From Salinibaculum litoreum (GTDB taxonomy: Archaea > Halobacteriota > Halobacteria > Halobacteriales > Haloarculaceae), in NCBI GenBank assembly GCA_009789175.1, contig CP046866.1, forward strand, positions 2,046,001 through 2,110,000: a DNA stretch of 64,000 nucleotides. The letters run 5' to 3'. The position numbers and the translations under genes are program-made. Of the stretch, positions 60,986-64,000 are shown in pieces. A model generated the notes under the pieces. It saw only the letters and a list, made by a program, of their open reading frames with translations, was not told where the DNA came from and ran no database searches. How positions within the stretch are numbered: position 1 is the first letter of the stretch; every line of letters starts with the position of its first letter.

Positions 60986-61981
60986 ATGTCGGTTCAGTTG
61001 CTTGATTGTACGCTACGAGAGGGAGCACATCTCAATGACGGGGAGTTCGGGAGAAAGACAGTCATCAACATCATAAACAGCCTATCAAAAGCTGGCGTCG
61101 ATTTTATCGAACTTGGTTTTCTTCGGGAAGTCGAAGATAACCGAGACTCGACAATATACAATTCGATTGAAAAAGTGAATACATTGCTTTCTGAGTGTGA
61201 TACATCGGAGGCGGCAGAATACGTCGTGATGGTCCGTCCGGGCCGTTTCGATATAAGCAATCTCACCGAACCAGAAGGTCAGTGTTCTACTGTACGAGTG
61301 GCCTTCTACAAACACCGGTTAGAGGCAGCCATCGAGTATGGGAAACAAGCACGAAAACTAGGATACGACGTATTCCTGAACCCAATAGCCATCTCAAGTT
61401 ACGACGACAGCGAAATTCGGAGTCTAATCAAGCGGGCCAACGACTTCGATCCGAGAGGGGTAAACATGGTTGATACGTTCGGCGCACTCGACCATGACAG
61501 ATCAGCAGAACTGTACGAACAGTATACTGCGCTGGACGACGACATCAAGATTGGACTCCACTATCATCAGAATCTAACACTACAGGTTGGGAATTGTATT
61601 AACATCATCACGGATACAGACTCAGAGAAGCGTATCACCGTCGATGGTTCGTTGTATGGAATGGGTAGATCACCCGGAAATCTACAAATAGAGGTGATTT
61701 CTGAATACCTGAACAGTAACTACGGTGCAGAATATGAAATTGATGCACTCTTTGATGTGATAGAAGATGTAATAAAGCCCATGAAACATGAGTACGACTG
61801 GGGTTATTCACCTGCTTATTTCATATCTGCGATCCACAACGTCCACCGAACGTATGGTGAGAAGCTCAAGGACAAGAGTATACCGTTGGCAGAAATTGAC
61901 GACTTTTGTCGTTCAATCAGTGGTACTGAGGCCGCAATGAGTTACGAGGAGGGCATTGTAGACGATTACTTCGATGTCTGA
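60986..61981 (+). CDS. DRE-TIM-type aldolase (HOA-like)
   Basis: A 331-residue TIM-barrel protein starting at the ATG at 60986 (MSVQLLDCTLREGAHLNDGE). The DRE-type start 'LLDCTLREGAHLND' resembles DxTLRDG (Asp-x-Thr-Leu-Arg-Glu). Metal His residues fit 'IGLHYHQNLTLQVGNCINI', and 'VDGSLYGMGRSPGNLQIEVI' (GMGR/GN) is typical of 4-hydroxy-2-oxovalerate aldolase-like proteins. In surface-glycan loci this group makes unusual carbon chains. Its stop overlaps the HAD gene. Confidence 0.8.
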   Translation: MSVQLLDCTLREGAHLNDGEFGRKTVINIINSLSKAGVDFIELGFLREVEDNRDSTIYNSIEKVNTLLSECDTSEAAEYVVMVRPGRFDISNLTEPEGQCSTVRVAFYKHRLEAAIEYGKQARKLGYDVFLNPIAISSYDDSEIRSLIKRANDFDPRGVNMVDTFGALDHDRSAELYEQYTALDDDIKIGLHYHQNLTLQVGNCINIITDTDSEKRITVDGSLYGMGRSPGNLQIEVISEYLNSNYGAEYEIDALFDVIEDVIKPMKHEYDWGYSPAYFISAIHNVHRTYGEKLKDKSIPLAEIDDFCRSISGTEAAMSYEEGIVDDYFDV

Positions 61982-62621
61982 ATTTACTGAAATCATATTT
62001 GACTTCGACGGCGTGTTAGCAGACTCAAATGAGCCAAAACTCGATTGTTTCAGACGGGTTGCAGCATCCTATGATCCTTCCGAAGCGGACGAGTTTCTAT
62101 CATATTGTAAATCTTCACCAGATAAGTCACGGTTCGAACTGATGCAGGCATTGGAGGACAAGTTGATAAAAAAAGGAATCTCGGTCACTTACGAAGAGTT
62201 GCTGAACGAGTACTCTGATTGTGTTCAAAAAGTCTATCACAGAGTGGACCGGGTGAAAAATCTAGATGAGTTGAAAAAAATGGACCCCGAACTAACTTGG
62301 AGCATAGTGTCGGCAGCACCACAATCGACGCTGCGGGAGTTATTACGAGACCAGGGAGAACTGGAACTGTTCGGGGGCGGTGTGTACGGGTCGCCACGGA
62401 GTAAAGAGCAAATATTCACCGAGGAGTACGATCCCGAACATTTAGTGAACAATGCACTCTTCATCGGAGATAGCGCATCTGATAAGAATGTCGCAGAGAA
62501 ATTTGATCTCGAATTCATCTACGTCGAGAAGTGGTCACGAGAGCGGGATAAGTGGTTAGCAGATGAAGCGGACGTTCCCACCTACAGAAACGTCAAGGCC
62601 GTGTTCGCTGATCGCGTATGA
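61974..62621 (+). CDS. HAD-family phosphatase
   Basis: A 215-residue haloacid-dehalogenase-fold hydrolase. Motif I is DFDGVLADS (nucleophile Asp), motif II 'WSIVSAAPQSTLREL', motif III Lys in 'GSPRSKEQIF', and motif IV 'ALFIGDSASDKNVA'. It has a C1 cap. It overlaps the aldolase gene by 8 bases (61974-61981) and probably dephosphorylates the aldolase product. Composition is AT-rich like its neighbours. Confidence 0.85.
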   Translation: MSEFTEIIFDFDGVLADSNEPKLDCFRRVAASYDPSEADEFLSYCKSSPDKSRFELMQALEDKLIKKGISVTYEELLNEYSDCVQKVYHRVDRVKNLDELKKMDPELTWSIVSAAPQSTLRELLRDQGELELFGGGVYGSPRSKEQIFTEEYDPEHLVNNALFIGDSASDKNVAEKFDLEFIYVEKWSRERDKWLADEADVPTYRNVKAVFADRV

Positions 62622-62724
62622 ATATACAGAATTCTCATATATATCTTCCTTTTCGCTAATTTTTTCTATACAGGACAGGAAGGGAACGGTACATTGAAAC
62701 AACTGCATATACTTTCTGACGGTA

Positions 62725-63456
62725 ATGATACCGGCTTTGGTGATTGGAAGGGAAGGGAGTAGAAGCTTTCCGAGTAAGAACGTTACAGAAGTGCTAGGCC
62801 GACCACTCTGTTGGTACCCGATGAAAGCGGCAAAAGAAAGCGATTCCGTCGATACCACGTATGTTTCGACAGACTTTGATGAAATTATGGCAATCGCGGA
62901 GGATTTGAATCTAAATACGATCGAACGGGATCCCGAGTTAGCAACCGACAAGGCTTCCGGCTGGGATGCGTTCAAAGATGGCTATGAAACGATTTCCGAG
63001 CGCGAATCCGAAGACGTAGAGGCTATCGTCTTGTTGCTCTGCAATTGTCCAACACTAACGGCCGACATGATAGATGAGGGGATAAGGATGTTACGGCAGG
63101 ACGAAGACCTTGATTCGGTTGTCCCGGTAAGTAAATACAATATGCGGAGTCCTGTTAGGGCGAGAAAAATCGAAGAGGAACGACTTGAGCTATTTATGTC
63201 GGTCGAGGAGATAGAAGGTGCATCTTCCCATCGAGATACACAGGCTAATACGTACTTTGCGGATGGTACGTTCATCATTCGCCCACACTGTTTCAACATG
63301 GACAATGGAGATCCACATCTGCCAGTCATCGGAACAAACGTGAAACCTCTAAAAAACGAGGCTGGTCTAGATGTTGATTTCGAATGGCAGCTCCCGCAGG
63401 CAAAGTACTGGTTACAGGAACACGGCTTTACCTCAGACGATACACCATATAATTAA
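62725..63456 (+). CDS. CMP-sugar synthetase-like nucleotidyltransferase
   Basis: A 243-residue protein of the acylneuraminate cytidylyltransferase (NeuA/KdsB) type. The CTP-loop is 'ALVIGREGSRSFPSKNVTEV' (R-x-G-S-R-x-x-x-K-N), followed by 'GRPLCWYPMKAA' and 'STDFDEIMAIAEDLN'. A later 'DADW...'-like acidic loop ('VDFEWQLPQAKYWL') fits the family. It would join CMP to an acidic sugar. A TATATATC-rich stretch at 62637-62645 lies upstream. Confidence 0.82.
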   Translation: MIPALVIGREGSRSFPSKNVTEVLGRPLCWYPMKAAKESDSVDTTYVSTDFDEIMAIAEDLNLNTIERDPELATDKASGWDAFKDGYETISERESEDVEAIVLLLCNCPTLTADMIDEGIRMLRQDEDLDSVVPVSKYNMRSPVRARKIEEERLELFMSVEEIEGASSHRDTQANTYFADGTFIIRPHCFNMDNGDPHLPVIGTNVKPLKNEAGLDVDFEWQLPQAKYWLQEHGFTSDDTPYN

Positions 63457-63506
63457 GATCGCTCTTGGGTAATCGATTGTTGGTGACGCCATTCTATAAC
63501 ACCCTC

Positions 63507-64000
63507 TTATTCTGAGATAATCTCGTATAAATCTACACGTTCGTATATATCAAGTTCACCACCGAGAGTAGCATTATAAATGTCAATATTCTTGTCATCA
63601 AGTATGCGATAGGATACGAGATGGGATTTTTTTATCTCAGTTTCCACCTTTGAACCATCACGGATATTCAAATTAGAGTCATATTTAGAAGAGAAATGAT
63701 CATTGTCATAAATAGTGTATATATAATTTAATATTCCATCGCTGCAGTGATGGACTATTTTCATTGCTAATGCATTTATTATAGATTGGATGAGCACGTC
63801 AGCATTAAACGCTTCACGGAGATAGTCCAACGTGCCCCCTTGGTATTTATACGGGTCTAGTCCAAGTTCAAAAATCATGTGTGGATCTACATATTCAAAA
63901 CCCAAATCACAGCCAAGAAGATAAATCTCATCGAATCCCATATAGGATACCAATTGCATTACTCCATACATTGTGTGATAATGATAGAGGAAATTTGCAG
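63507..64000 (-). CDS. DUF115/MptE-like protein, 5' end outside window
   Basis: The frame is open to the window edge (about 164 residues seen). The key motif is 'LVSYMGFDEIYLLGCDLGF' (GFDEIYLxGCD), as in DUF115/MptE-like and polysaccharide-associated glycosyltransferase-like proteins. The ATG at 63971 is internal, because the frame continues upstream with 'ANFLYHYHT'. Composition is the most AT-rich of the window. It is convergent with the CMP-sugar synthetase gene. Confidence 0.65.
   Translation of the reverse strand, partial: ANFLYHYHTMYGVMQLVSYMGFDEIYLLGCDLGFEYVDPHMIFELGLDPYKYQGGTLDYLREAFNADVLIQSIINALAMKIVHHCSDGILNYIYTIYDNDHFSSKYDSNLNIRDGSKVETEIKKSHLVSYRILDDKNIDIYNATLGGELDIYERVDLYEIISE

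Overview
The window is chromosomal DNA from a halophilic archaeon (class Halobacteria). The evidence is consistent throughout: proteins are strongly acidic and the left half is very GC-rich. Many genes are preceded by a TATA-like box about 26-30 bases before the ATG, as in leaderless haloarchaeal transcripts. The gene families are haloarchaeal, including a halocyanin lipoprotein, pyruvoyl arginine decarboxylase, two CheF proteins, archaeal IF-2, SecD/SecF, Nob1 and Pus10. I cannot name the genus from sequence alone.

Layout. About 1-36.1 kb is core genome. It holds CBS/MaoC, UPF0200/UPF0201, a PAS histidine kinase, polyprenyl synthase, a two-domain multicopper oxidase, arginine decarboxylase, infB, a secreted-protein/HTH locus with a striking 11-bp repeat array, halocyanin, PRC-barrel and nob1, CPBP protease, pgi, secFD, two SDR sugar-nucleotide enzymes, rnhB, pus10 and mscS. 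It continues with a TenA-TenA-SSS transporter operon, a UppP-like phosphatase, tandem cheF, and glmU-glmS. About 36.1-45.7 kb is an accessory stress island: an RNA ligase, two RHH/PIN toxin-antitoxin pairs, a SWIM zinc-finger protein, a Fic protein, a frameshifted winged-helix regulator, and a TumE-like toxin with an HTH partner bracketed by a ~190-bp direct repeat. About 45.7-46.9 kb is decayed DNA. About 46.9-51.5 kb is one five-gene operon of unknown function, whose largest product contains a PD-(D/E)XK-like segment.

From 52.9 kb the content turns to surface chemistry. Sulfate adenylyltransferase and APS kinase (PAPS synthesis) lie beside a PHP-family phosphoesterase that could remove PAP, followed by an ABC exporter of the lipid/glycan flippase type. 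After a broken IS5-family transposase, base composition drops sharply. The last 5.5 kb carries a nucleotidyltransferase-kinase fusion, a DRE-TIM aldolase, a HAD phosphatase, a CMP-sugar synthetase-like protein and the end of a DUF115-like gene. This looks like an acquired surface-glycan locus that continues past the window. With the UDP-sulfoquinovose synthase at 22-23 kb and GlmS/GlmU, the window suggests a cell with sulfated, unusual surface glycans.

The best candidates for undescribed biology are the 46.9-51.5 kb operon, the PAPS plus low-GC glycan cluster at 52.9-64 kb, the direct-repeat-bracketed TumE module, and the phased 11-bp operator array at 11.7 kb.
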